This document shows positions 1-6,705 of a stretch of DNA of 9,105 bases, one piece after another. Source of the stretch: Rhizobium sp. Q54. GTDB taxonomy: Bacteria > Pseudomonadota > Alphaproteobacteria > Rhizobiales > Beijerinckiaceae. The notes beneath the pieces are model-generated. The model searched no databases and had not been told where the DNA came from. It saw only the letters and a program-made list of their open reading frames with translations. Within the stretch, counting starts at the first letter, position 1, and every line of letters begins with the position of its first letter. Position numbers and translations under genes: made by a program. The DNA is taken from positions 1 through 9,105 of the forward strand of contig CAMDKB010000170.1 of assembly GCA_945901195.1 (NCBI GenBank), given 5' to 3'.

Positions 1-128
1 ACAACCAGCAGCTTCCGCAATCAGCCTTGGGCAGCAAGACACCCTTGCAGGCCATGAAGGACTGGCATAGCCTGAAGCCGGAGTTGTTCAGAAAACAGCC
101 ATATCACCTACCGGGATGTGACACATAG
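1..128 (+). CDS. Transposase, C-terminal end (IS481-like, integrase core family), cut by window edge
   Basis: Reading from base 3 in frame to the TAG at 126-128 gives 41 residues that begin NQQLPQSALGSKTPLQAMKD and end HLPGCDT. The pattern of LPQSALG, then TPLQAMKDWH, then KPELF and a short basic/aromatic tail is what I recognise as the end of DDE (rve) transposases of the IS481-like type. There the 'ALG..TP..AL..W' segment follows the catalytic core. The catalytic DDE residues lie outside the window, so activity cannot be judged. The frame runs off the left edge and the gene is not necessarily broken. The element's right end should lie at or just after the stop codon, only about 20 bases before the dioxygenase start at 149. 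Family assignment is from memory of the motif; an IS3-type element with a similar tail is the main alternative. Confidence 0.7.
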   Translation, partial: NQQLPQSALGSKTPLQAMKDWHSLKPELFRKQPYHLPGCDT

Positions 129-148
129 GAATAACTGCGGAGGAGACG

Positions 149-973
149 ATGCCGATTACAGTAACGCCGTTTGGTGGCCCGCTCGGAGCTGAGATTTCCG
201 GGCTGGATATTCGTTCGGTCAGCCCGGAAGATGCCCAGGCCCTGAACGAAGCCTTTCTTGAGCACCATGTAATCGTTTTGCGTGATCAAAAGCCCACCGA
301 TCAGCAATTGGTGGATTTTGGCAAGAGCTTTGGCGAAATCAAGAAATCGCGTTTTGTGTCGCCCCTTTCCGGCCATGATCAGATCATGGTGATTTCCAAT
401 ATCCGCGAGGATGGGAAGCCGCTCGGCCAATTGCCAGATGGCGAAATGTGGTTCCATATTGATCAGATATATACCGCTCAGCCCTGCAGGGGCGCGGCGT
501 TGCATGCGCTGGAAATTCCCTCGGAGGGTGGCGACACCTGTTTTTCCAACACAGTGCTCGCCTACGAGACATTGCCGGACGCAACAAAGAAGCGGCTGGA
601 TGGACTGACTGCACAGCATTCGTTCCAGTACGGAGCCACGACAATTGGCGGCAAACAGGATGAAGATCGCCCGCGTTATACGCATCCGCTCGTGCGCCGC
701 ATTCCAGACACTGGCAAGAAATCGATTTCGATCTGCCGGCTGATGACCGATCGCATCAACGAATTGCCGGACACTGAAAGCCGCGCGCTTATTGGCGAAC
801 TCTGCGATCACGTCGAGAACCCGAAGTTCGTGTACCAGCACAAATGGCAAATTGGCGATATCCTTGTCTGGGACAATCGCTGCACCAGTCATGCGCGCAC
901 TGATTTCAGTGAGACCGAGCGTCGCTTCATGAAGCGTGTAACCATCGCCGACAAGGACGTCCCGATGGCCTGA
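149..973 (+). CDS. TauD/TfdA-family Fe(II)/2-oxoglutarate-dependent dioxygenase
   Basis: This 274-aa cytoplasmic protein has the usual length of the TauD/TfdA family, which couples 2-oxoglutarate decarboxylation to hydroxylation of a small substrate such as taurine or 2,4-D. The Fe(II) facial triad is visible: H103-x-D105 in MWFHIDQIY and the distal H248 in WDNRCTSHART. R259, 11 residues after the distal His, and R263 match the spacing of the 2-oxoglutarate-binding arginines of TauD. T130 in GGDTCFSNT fits the conserved 'GG.T.F.N' segment, and the N-terminal GAEISGLDI is typical. The ATG at 149 follows a strong GGAGGAGA ribosome site at 139-146. It is the first gene of a five-gene run and ends 25 bases before the deacetylase start. 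The substrate cannot be read from the sequence; tauD or tfdA would be over-calling. Family assignment is firm. Confidence 0.93.
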   Translation: MPITVTPFGGPLGAEISGLDIRSVSPEDAQALNEAFLEHHVIVLRDQKPTDQQLVDFGKSFGEIKKSRFVSPLSGHDQIMVISNIREDGKPLGQLPDGEMWFHIDQIYTAQPCRGAALHALEIPSEGGDTCFSNTVLAYETLPDATKKRLDGLTAQHSFQYGATTIGGKQDEDRPRYTHPLVRRIPDTGKKSISICRLMTDRINELPDTESRALIGELCDHVENPKFVYQHKWQIGDILVWDNRCTSHARTDFSETERRFMKRVTIADKDVPMA

Positions 974-998
974 TGGGCCAACGAATACGAGGTAAGAC

Positions 999-1910
999 GT
1001 GAACGACAATAACAAGACTCCGCTTCGCGTGCTGCGCGCCAACGATAACTTCCACTGGAAAGGACACGCGCGCATCGCCATCGTCTTCAACATTGCCTTC
1101 GAGGCGTGGTCGGACGGCGAAGCCCCGCCCATCGGTCCCATGGGGAATGTGCTGAAATCAGGCTATTTCGACAGCAACGCGCATTCATGGGCCAATTACG
1201 GCATTGTGCGCGGAATTCAGCGTCTCGCGCGCATTGCTGAAAACAACGAAATCCAGACCAGCGTGATGACGAATGGTGTCGTCACCCAACGCAACCCGGA
1301 CATGATCCGCAAATTGCACAAGGCCGGCCACGATGTTTATGCCCATTCCTGGGGCATGGATGTCACCCCGGTTTATCTCGACGAATACGCCGCACGCGCA
1401 AACATCGATCGCAACACGAAAGTCTTGCAGGAAATAACCGGAGAACGGCCCATGGGCTGGCTGTCCCCGCGCGGCACGGGCGCACCCGGCCATCCTGCCA
1501 TGCTGGCAGAAGCTGGCTACATGTGGCACGGAGACTGCAACGATGACGATCTTCCCGCTGTTGCCGAATATTCCGATGGCAATGGCGGCTTGCGCCAGCT
1601 GGTCAATATCCCGCTCACCATGGATGTGAATGATCTGCCGCATTCTATCCGCTACGGAAATTCGCCATCTTCGCTAGTCGACCATTTTGAAGATCTGCTT
1701 GAAGGAACTTCGCAGGCCGACGATCAACCCTTCATGCTAGACGTGACAGCGCACACGCATGTCTATGGACGGCCTGCCGGCGCCTGGGCGTTCGACGCGA
1801 TGATGAAGATCGCGCTTGAACGTGACGATGTATGGATCACGACACGCAGAAAGATCGCCCAGTACTCGCTGGAAAACGTCGCCACAATGTTCTCGCCGGG
1901 GATCGTATGA
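999..1910 (+). CDS. Polysaccharide-deacetylase-family (NodB/CE4 fold) amidohydrolase, PuuE-like
   Basis: This 303-aa cytoplasmic protein lacks a signal peptide. It fits the PuuE/HpPgdA-like branch of the polysaccharide deacetylase superfamily, whose members hydrolyse C-N bonds of small cyclic amides (PuuE is a cofactor-independent allantoinase) or N-acetyl groups. Visible motifs are the first strand RIAIVFNIAFEAWSDG (26-40), where the canonical TFDDG is altered as in PuuE relatives, and GHDVYAHSW (110-118) with H111 and H116 as the H-x4-H motif. WLSPRGTGAPG (154-164) and the HGDCNDDDLP segment (177-186) resemble PuuE regions. AHTHVYGRPAG (251-261) supplies a late histidine. The start is GTG at 999 with a GAGGT ribosome site at 989-993. 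The stop overlaps the start of the binding-protein gene by 4 bases (ATGA), implying translational coupling. The substrate is unknown; beside a dioxygenase it may be a catabolic intermediate rather than a polysaccharide. Confidence 0.88.
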   Translation: MNDNNKTPLRVLRANDNFHWKGHARIAIVFNIAFEAWSDGEAPPIGPMGNVLKSGYFDSNAHSWANYGIVRGIQRLARIAENNEIQTSVMTNGVVTQRNPDMIRKLHKAGHDVYAHSWGMDVTPVYLDEYAARANIDRNTKVLQEITGERPMGWLSPRGTGAPGHPAMLAEAGYMWHGDCNDDDLPAVAEYSDGNGGLRQLVNIPLTMDVNDLPHSIRYGNSPSSLVDHFEDLLEGTSQADDQPFMLDVTAHTHVYGRPAGAWAFDAMMKIALERDDVWITTRRKIAQYSLENVATMFSPGIV

Positions 1911-2881
1911 TGTCTTTGAGATTAGCAGCCTCCATACTAGCTGGAACAATACTGGCGGCGAACACATCCTACGCGCAGTCGAACTATCCTGATCGAAACG
2001 TAAAACTGGTCGTATCCTTCGCACCCGGAGGGCCGACGGATGTTGGCGCCCGCATTGTCGGCCAGGCCTTGCAGGAGAAATGGGGCAAGACCGTCATCAT
2101 CGAAAATCGCGGCGGCGCAGGCGGCAATATCGGCACAGTCGCAGTGGCCCGCGCAGAACCAGATGGCTATACGATTCTGGTGACCACCAGCGCCTTTTCG
2201 GTCAATCTCACATATAGCGCCAACCCAGGTTACTCCGCTGCTGATTTAAAAATTGCAGCACTGATTGCAACAACGCCCAACATCATCGTCGGGGCGCCAG
2301 ATCTCAAGGCTGCGACTCTCAAGGAAGCGATGGAGCTCGCCCGCACGGAAAAGTTCGCCTACGCTTCTGCAGGCGCCGGAACGACTCCGCACCTTTCAGC
2401 CGAACGTATCTTTCGTCTGGTCGGCAAGCTGGATGTGCGGCACGTGCCATTCACGGGCGCAGCGCCTGCGATGAACGCAGTCTCTGCCGGCCACGTGCAA
2501 TTGGGTTCAGTGGCGATGACGCCTGCCATCGAATTGGTCAAGGCCGGCAAACTGCGGGCCTTTGCCGTCACATCGGCCAAGCGCTCGCCTGAACTTCCCA
2601 ACGTTCCGACGGTGAGCGAAACAGGCGTCGCCAATATCGATGACGCTACCTGGGTGGCGATGTTCGTGCCGGCCAAAACACCGCCAGCGATCATCGCAAA
2701 GATCAACGCGGATGTGAACGACATCCTCAAACAGAGCGCCATCACCCAGCAGATCAGCAAGGCCGGACTTGACCCCCTTGGTGGAAGTCTCGAGAGCATC
2801 GAAGCCTATGTCACAGCCGAAAACAAGAAATGGGGCGAAGTCATTTTGGCGACGGGAGCCAAGGAAGAAGACAAGAAATAG
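1907..2881 (+). CDS. Bug/TctC-family periplasmic solute-binding protein
   Basis: This 324-aa exported protein belongs to the Bug (TctC) family, the substrate-binding component of tripartite tricarboxylate transporters. Residues 1-24 form a signal peptide (MMSLRLAASILAGTILAANTSYAQ, basic then hydrophobic, cleavage near YAQ/S). The mature start NYPDRNVKLVVSFAPGGPTDVGAR carries the family signatures YP..(P)(I/V)..(I/V)V.F.PGG..D and, further on, ENRGGAGGNIG and A.PDGYT. The middle has the TTPHLSAE, VPF.GAAPAMNAV.AGHVQ and KLRAFAVTSAKRSP.LPNVPTV.E segments found throughout the family. An in-frame ATG at 1832 exists, but ATG at 1907 gives the signal peptide and the 4-base ATGA overlap with the upstream stop. 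No tctA/tctB membrane genes are in the window; instead the next genes encode a sensor kinase and regulator, so this may be a sensing partner as well as a transporter subunit. Confidence 0.93.
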   Translation: MMSLRLAASILAGTILAANTSYAQSNYPDRNVKLVVSFAPGGPTDVGARIVGQALQEKWGKTVIIENRGGAGGNIGTVAVARAEPDGYTILVTTSAFSVNLTYSANPGYSAADLKIAALIATTPNIIVGAPDLKAATLKEAMELARTEKFAYASAGAGTTPHLSAERIFRLVGKLDVRHVPFTGAAPAMNAVSAGHVQLGSVAMTPAIELVKAGKLRAFAVTSAKRSPELPNVPTVSETGVANIDDATWVAMFVPAKTPPAIIAKINADVNDILKQSAITQQISKAGLDPLGGSLESIEAYVTAENKKWGEVILATGAKEEDKK

Positions 2882-2890
2882 CGCGCTTCC

Positions 2891-4564
2891 ATGACGATGC
2901 GAGACACAAAGAATGAAGCGGCGCAATGGAAGGCCGAACCAGGCGCTGCACTGAATGGTTTCCAATCCATCATATGGCAGCTGCTTTTGGGGCTCCTGCT
3001 CACAATAGGGTATGTTGCGCTGGAATGGATCAGTTCTTCGCACGAATATAAGGGGCTTCCATTTACGGCGTGGGATCCGGGCCTGGGGCTTCTGTTCGCA
3101 GCGCTTGTGGTGCGCCCTGTCCTGGCGATCCCCGCCCTTTTCACAGGCGTCATCGCCGCGGAGGCGTTCGTCCTGCAGACGGGGCTTGGCTGGTCGCAAC
3201 TGGTCGCGTCCGCCATCATTATCACCGGCGTATATACCGCCATCGCACTGGTGGTGCGAAACGCGTTCAGGTTCGATCCCGCCCTCCCTCGCCTGCAGGA
3301 TATTCTCGTTTTGCTCGGCGGTGGCCTTGCCGGCGCCATGCTGTCCGCTGCGCTCTTGCTGGCGATGCTGATTTCGGCAGGCAACATTGTAACCTCGGAA
3401 ATGTTGCCGACTGCGTGGCCGCACATTGTTGGCGACACGATAGGCATTTTCGTTGTCACACCGCTGTTTCTGAAGATCGTGACAAAGTTCCGCTTTCTCA
3501 AGTCCTTCGATTTCAAAAAATACCTTTGGGAAGCAGCAAGCCTCGTCATTGCGATTACGGTTTTCGCCTGGTTTGCTACACAGCCGCAATCACGCGAAAA
3601 TCTGCAATATCTGTATCTGCTTTTTATTCCCGTAGTGCTGGCGGCAGTCCGGCACGGCCTCACCGGCGCCAGCGTCATGCTGGCGCTCACCCAGGCTGCA
3701 CTCGTCTTCATCCTCGACTGGGTCGGTACGGACTCAACCCGGTTCACCGAATATCAGACGTTGATGCTGATCCTCACCGCAACAGGGCTTCTGGTCGGCG
3801 CCATCGTCAGTGAGCGCGATATGGCCCGCCAACGTGTACAGGTCATGGAATGGGAGGCCGCCCGCGCCGCACGATTCAGCCTCATCAGTGGAATGGCCGC
3901 AGCCCTGTCGCACGAAATCAGCCAGCCGTTGACAGCCGCCCGCGCGCGCGCGCGCAGCATTGAGCGCCTGCTTGACATGAACGACACGGTGCGACTGCGC
4001 GAAAACCTTGGGCCCCTGGTCTCCCAGATCGACAGGGCCGCCGATATCCTGCAACACATGCGCGACTTCCTGCGGCGGGGATCGCCCAGTCGCAAAATGG
4101 AATCATGGACGAAGATATCCGCCGACGCGGCCGCGCTACTGGCTCCCCTCGCGGCCGAAAAGAAAGTTGCGCTGATTATCGTCGAGAGCAGCGACTTGCC
4201 TGACGTGTTTTGTGACCGGGTGCAGATCGAGCAGGTCCTGATCAATCTGGCAGGCAATGCCATCTCCGCGTTGACCACTTCCGGAAGCGGAACCGGAGAG
4301 ATATACTTGTCTGCGAAGCTTTCCGGAAACGGGCGGCAGCTTGAATTTTCGGTGCGGGACAATGGCCCAGGCATCGAACCTTCCATGGCGGAAAACCTTT
4401 TTCACGCTATGACAACGACAAGCCCGGAAGGATTGGGGCTTGGCATTGCCATCAGCGTCGCGATCATAGAAGCCCATCGTGGACGTTTATGGCTTGAGGA
4501 ATCCCGACCCGGGCATACGGAATTCAAATTCCATCTGCCTATCGGGACAAGAGGAGAGTTTTGA
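2891..4564 (+). CDS. MASE1-domain membrane sensor histidine kinase
   Basis: This 557-aa inner-membrane kinase starts 9 bases after the binding-protein gene. Residues 24-305 hold roughly eight to ten hydrophobic segments with MASE1 hallmarks: DPGLGLLFAALVVRP (62-76) and VGDTIGIFVVTPLFL (180-194). A short linker with a predicted helix (306-330) leads to the HisKA domain with H-box ALSHEISQPLTA and phospho-acceptor H341. The ATPase domain shows the N box NLAGNAISAL (N456), the G1 box DNGPGI (490-495) and the G2 box GLGLGIA (514-520). The H-box and N-box resemble FixL/DctB-type kinases, consistent with the FixJ-type partner that follows. No PAS domain is seen. A (CG)7 repeat lies just after the H-box. 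The start at ATG 2891 has no clear ribosome site and probably relies on coupling; ATG 2897 is an alternative. The ligand is unknown. Confidence 0.92.
   Translation: MTMRDTKNEAAQWKAEPGAALNGFQSIIWQLLLGLLLTIGYVALEWISSSHEYKGLPFTAWDPGLGLLFAALVVRPVLAIPALFTGVIAAEAFVLQTGLGWSQLVASAIIITGVYTAIALVVRNAFRFDPALPRLQDILVLLGGGLAGAMLSAALLLAMLISAGNIVTSEMLPTAWPHIVGDTIGIFVVTPLFLKIVTKFRFLKSFDFKKYLWEAASLVIAITVFAWFATQPQSRENLQYLYLLFIPVVLAAVRHGLTGASVMLALTQAALVFILDWVGTDSTRFTEYQTLMLILTATGLLVGAIVSERDMARQRVQVMEWEAARAARFSLISGMAAALSHEISQPLTAARARARSIERLLDMNDTVRLRENLGPLVSQIDRAADILQHMRDFLRRGSPSRKMESWTKISADAAALLAPLAAEKKVALIIVESSDLPDVFCDRVQIEQVLINLAGNAISALTTSGSGTGEIYLSAKLSGNGRQLEFSVRDNGPGIEPSMAENLFHAMTTTSPEGLGLGIAISVAIIEAHRGRLWLEESRPGHTEFKFHLPIGTRGEF
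3941..3954 (+). repeat. (CG)7 dinucleotide tract inside the kinase gene
   Basis: Fourteen bases of uninterrupted CG repeat encode alternating Arg-Ala at residues 351-355, immediately after the H-box of the sensor kinase. Gain or loss of one unit would shift the frame and remove the ATPase domain. Whether it is unstable cannot be told from a single sequence; an Arg/Ala-rich helix with GC-biased codons gives such a tract by chance. Confidence 0.9.
4551..4558 (+). promoter_or_regulatory. Ribosome binding site that fixes the response-regulator start
   Basis: The purine run GAGGAGAG inside the last codons of the kinase gene sits 5 bases before ATG 4564. This spacing favours ATG 4564 over the in-frame TTG at 4561 as the start of the response regulator and supports a TGATG-type 1-base stop/start overlap. 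Confidence 0.7.
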
Positions 4565-5178
4565 TGAACAGGGCATGGCTGGCGTTGATCGACGATCAGA
4601 AAGAAGTTCGCGAGGCGCTCGGCGAAATGCTGCGGGTATTCGGCTATTCAGTTGACCTCTATTCCAGCGCCACCGAATTCCTTGCAAAGCCAGGCGCGCG
4701 ACGGGCGGGATGTATTGTCAGCGACGTACGCATGCCCGGGATCGATGGCATAAGCTTTCTGCGCATGTTGAGCGAAAATTCGCTGACGGCGCCGGTCATT
4801 TTGATTTCAGGCCACGCAGACGTGCCCATGGCCGTCGAAGCCCTCAAGGCAGGCGCCTTTGATTTCATTGAAAAGCCTGTCGACGATGTCAGGCTGGTCG
4901 CCAGCATAAACCGCGCCCTGGCCAAGAACTCCGAACAGCTGGACCAGGCTCGCGTCACCAGCGAACTTGCCTTGCGATTTGAGCGGCTCACGCCCCGCGA
5001 GGCGGAAGTCTTTGATCTGGTGACACGCGGATTGACCAATTTTGGCGTCGCCGACCGGCTCGGCATCAGCGTTCGAACAGTAGAAAGCTACAGGGCGCAG
5101 ATCATGGAAAAAATGCAGGCCGACGGGCTGGCGACTTTGGTCCGTCAGTCAATCAGGCTTGGCCGTATGCCCGCCTGA
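4564..5178 (+). CDS. FixJ-type response regulator (receiver plus LuxR HTH)
   Basis: This 204-aa cytoplasmic DNA-binding regulator is the partner of the preceding kinase, whose stop it overlaps by one base. The receiver domain (about 5-120) has the acidic pair D10-D11, the phospho-acceptor D54 in CIVSDVRMPGIDG, S82 in VILISGHAD and K104 in DFIEKPVDD, all needed for phosphorylation. A short linker (120-138) leads to a LuxR/GerE-type helix-turn-helix: RLTPREAEVFDLVTRGLTN, then GISVRTVESYRAQIMEKM (about 141-184). Length and architecture are those of FixJ/NodW/TtrR-family regulators. It likely controls this operon or a linked transporter elsewhere, but no operator can be assigned from the window. 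It closes the operon. Confidence 0.95.
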   Translation: MNRAWLALIDDQKEVREALGEMLRVFGYSVDLYSSATEFLAKPGARRAGCIVSDVRMPGIDGISFLRMLSENSLTAPVILISGHADVPMAVEALKAGAFDFIEKPVDDVRLVASINRALAKNSEQLDQARVTSELALRFERLTPREAEVFDLVTRGLTNFGVADRLGISVRTVESYRAQIMEKMQADGLATLVRQSIRLGRMPA

Positions 5179-5386
5179 TCGAAAGACGTAAAACTGCGGT
5201 GGTAGTCCTTCCACCATGTTTCTCCGCTGGTAGCCCTACCCGCCAGATACTACAGGCGTGTTCCTGCGCCCCGTTCTACCGTAACACCCCGGCGGAGTTC
5301 ACACCAATACCGCCAGGTACACCAGCCCTATAACGTCTGCAGATTGTCAGGACGATCGTCCAGGCAATCAAGGCAGGGAGAGGGTC
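5179..5386. other. Intergenic region rich in inverted repeats
   Basis: These 208 bases between the response regulator and the small membrane protein hold no convincing gene. They contain short perfect inverted repeats: GGTGG/CCACC at 5198-5202 and 5211-5215, GGTAG/CTACC at 5229-5233 and 5236-5240, and GGCGG/CCGCC at 5291-5295 and 5310-5314. No T-rich tail makes any of them a clear rho-independent terminator, although the first is followed by a loosely T-rich ATGTTTCT. A CTATAA hexamer at 5328-5333 could be a -10 box for the next gene, but no matching -35 is seen. Confidence 0.5.
5350..5361. promoter_or_regulatory. Perfect 12-bp palindrome GGACGATCGTCC upstream of small membrane protein gene
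   Basis: GGACGATCGTCC is self-complementary and lies 25 bases before the ATG at 5387, downstream of a possible -10 box at 5328-5333. It could be an operator or a short hairpin in the leader. No regulator can be assigned, and a palindrome of this length can occur by chance. Confidence 0.3.
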
Positions 5387-5707
5387 ATGACGAGCTTTAC
5401 GCATACACACGCTGCTTTATCCGCGAACGCTTCAAAGGCTGCGGTGGGAAGTACAGCAGTTATTGTTCCTGCGGTGGTTATCCTCACTTTCATTTTGACG
5501 TTTGCCGTAACGCTGCCATCTCCGCTTGTACTTCCTGCCCTTTCGCTCGCCGCCACGGCGGCGGCGACCGTGTGTGCAGCGGTTGTGTGGTCTTCTGGAG
5601 CCGCACTGAAAACACGTTATCTTACGTCCGCAGGCATATTTGCGATTGTGGCTATGGCCGCTGCTATGCTGGGTGATCCCGACCAGGTGGCTCTTTTCCT
5701 GAAGTAG
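5387..5707 (+). CDS. Small membrane protein of unknown function
   Basis: This 106-aa protein is preceded by a purine-rich AGGGAGAGGG ribosome site. It has a polar N-terminus (MTSFTHTHAALSANASKAAV) and three hydrophobic segments at about 22-43, 47-69 and 79-95, then a short polar tail ending GDPDQVALFLK. I do not recognise a family. The composition, dominated by Ala, Val, Leu and Thr, fits an inner-membrane protein with short loops. A competing reading frame at 5344-5676 on the same strand is Cys/Arg-rich and lacks a ribosome site, so this frame is preferred. It lies 69 bases upstream of the TerC-family gene in the same orientation, so the two may be co-transcribed and functionally linked, which is inference from position only. 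Confidence 0.75.
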   Translation: MTSFTHTHAALSANASKAAVGSTAVIVPAVVILTFILTFAVTLPSPLVLPALSLAATAAATVCAAVVWSSGAALKTRYLTSAGIFAIVAMAAAMLGDPDQVALFLK

Positions 5708-5718
5708 GCAAAAGCGCC

Positions 5719-5744
5719 GGAGATCAAGCCCCGTTTTGATCTCC
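5719..5744 (+). other. Perfect 9-bp hairpin between the two membrane-protein genes
   Basis: GGAGATCAA (5719-5727) and TTGATCTCC (5736-5744) pair perfectly around an 8-base loop, GCCCCGTT. There is no T-tract after it (CTGACTTCCC follows), so it is a poor rho-independent terminator. More likely it is an intercistronic mRNA hairpin, a transcript 3'-end stabiliser, or part of the leader of the TerC-family gene. Known manganese riboswitch signatures that often precede TerC-family genes were looked for and not seen. Confidence 0.55.
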
Positions 5745-5776
5745 CTGACTTCCCGTCTCGACATAGGACAAACGAG

Positions 5777-6556
5777 ATGTTTACCGAGATATTTTCAGCT
5801 TCGGCAATGTATGCGTTGCTACAGGTCGTAATGATCGACCTTGTGCTGGCAGGCGACAACGCAATCGTTATCGGGCTGGCCGCTGCCGGCCTTCCTAAAG
5901 AACAACGCGCCAAGGTAATCTTTATCGGTATCGCAGCAGCAACAGTGCTGCGCATCGGTATGGCATTGGTGACGACCCAGTTACTCGGAGTGGTCGGTCT
6001 ACTGATGGCCGGCGGAATATTGCTGCTGTGGGTCAGCTGGAAAATGTGGCGCGAGCTGAAAGCCGGAGGCCATGCCGAAGAAGAAGAAGCCGCCCGTTTG
6101 CTCAGCGATGGAACGAGCGCCGGTAATACAAGGTCAGGCAAAACGCTCAAACAAGCCGTCTGGCAGATTATCGTAGCCGACTTCTCCATGTCGCTTGATA
6201 ACGTTCTGGCGGTTGGAGGAGCAGCCCGCGAACATCCATGGGTCCTCGTTTTTGGCCTGGCCTTATCTATCGCGCTGATGGCGCTGGCCGCTTCGTGGCT
6301 CGCTCGCCTGCTGCAAAAGCATCACTGGATCGGGTATGTCGGCCTTGCGATCATCGTATATGTCGCCTTCGAAATGATCTGGCGCGGCTGGAACCAGCTT
6401 GAGCCGGTAGCCAGCGCCGGGGCTTCCCAGCTTGCGAACATGGCTTCCTTGCAAGGGCAGAATTCAATCATCCTGGCTATCGGCTTGATCATCGCCACTA
6501 CTATTTTGGCCACGGGAATGGTCCTGATCCGGCGTGAAGGGGCCAAAGGTTCCTGA
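5777..6556 (+). CDS. TerC/YjbE-family integral membrane protein, probable metal exporter
   Basis: This 259-aa inner-membrane protein has about seven hydrophobic segments. It shows the two family signature motifs D-x5-DN: DLVLAGDN at 21-28 and DFSMSLDN at 135-142, in the order expected for the duplicated TerC fold, where the acidic residues sit in the membrane. A charged cytoplasmic loop (about 91-127, with AEEEEAARLL) separates the halves. The length and the ALLQVVMIDLVLAGDNAIVIGLAA opening match the short YjbE/YkoY-type members rather than the longer Alx/TerC. Family members are linked to manganese export and metalation of exported proteins, and some to tellurite resistance; which applies here is not decided by sequence. 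The ATG at 5777 has AGGA at 5765-5768, 8 bases upstream. A structured 3' region and strong terminator follow. Confidence 0.93.
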   Translation: MFTEIFSASAMYALLQVVMIDLVLAGDNAIVIGLAAAGLPKEQRAKVIFIGIAAATVLRIGMALVTTQLLGVVGLLMAGGILLLWVSWKMWRELKAGGHAEEEEAARLLSDGTSAGNTRSGKTLKQAVWQIIVADFSMSLDNVLAVGGAAREHPWVLVFGLALSIALMALAASWLARLLQKHHWIGYVGLAIIVYVAFEMIWRGWNQLEPVASAGASQLANMASLQGQNSIILAIGLIIATTILATGMVLIRREGAKGS

Positions 6557-6600
6557 AGCAAGGGATGCCTTCACCGGAAGTCTCACAGCGCACACAAGAC

Positions 6601-6670
6601 TGAGCTTTGGCTCAACGCGGTAGCCAAAGGCGAAAGCGCCCTTGGTCTGAGATAGCAGATATGCTGTCTC
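6601..6670 (+). ncRNA. Cluster of hairpins in the 3' region of the TerC gene; candidate small RNA or structured 3'UTR
   Basis: Four inverted repeats crowd into 70 bases. (A) TGAGC 6601-6605 pairs with GCTCA 6610-6614. (B) CTTTGGCT 6605-6612 pairs perfectly with AGCCAAAG 6622-6629. (C) CCAAAGGCG 6624-6632 pairs with CGCCCTTGG 6637-6645 with one A/C mismatch and a 4-base loop. (D) GAGATAGCA 6649-6657 pairs with TGCTGTCTC 6662-6670 with one G-U pair and a GATA loop. B overlaps both A and C, so B and A+C exclude each other. A strong terminator follows at 6706-6739. The arrangement could be a stand-alone sRNA, a 3'UTR-derived RNA, or a leader with two folding states. I recognise no known RNA family and see no clear promoter for it. 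A direct repeat CCGGAAGTC flanks the cluster (near 6573 and 6670). Confidence 0.4.
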
Positions 6671-6705
6671 CGGAAGTCCCCCAACTCACCCGGAAACACA
6701 TACTG

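Noticed and set aside
104..1141. 345-aa open frame on the - strand
   Set aside because: Antisense to the dioxygenase, which has intact catalytic motifs and a strong ribosome site; the antisense translation has no family features.
1832..1906. Upstream extension of the Bug protein from ATG 1832
   Set aside because: It would add 25 polar residues before a perfect signal peptide and overlap the deacetylase gene by 79 bases; ATG 1907 gives the usual ATGA coupling.
2507..3747. Two long overlapping - strand frames (360 and 313 aa)
   Set aside because: Antisense shadows of the binding-protein and kinase genes in GC-rich DNA; low-complexity, charge-rich translations without domains.
5344..5676. 110-aa frame overlapping the small membrane protein
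   Set aside because: Cys/Arg-rich translation, no ribosome site, and it covers the palindrome and leader; the alternative frame has a good ribosome site and three membrane helices.
5179..5776. Manganese (yybP-ykoY) riboswitch before the TerC-family gene
   Set aside because: These often precede TerC-family genes, but no GGGGAGUAG-type signature or matching helices could be found here.
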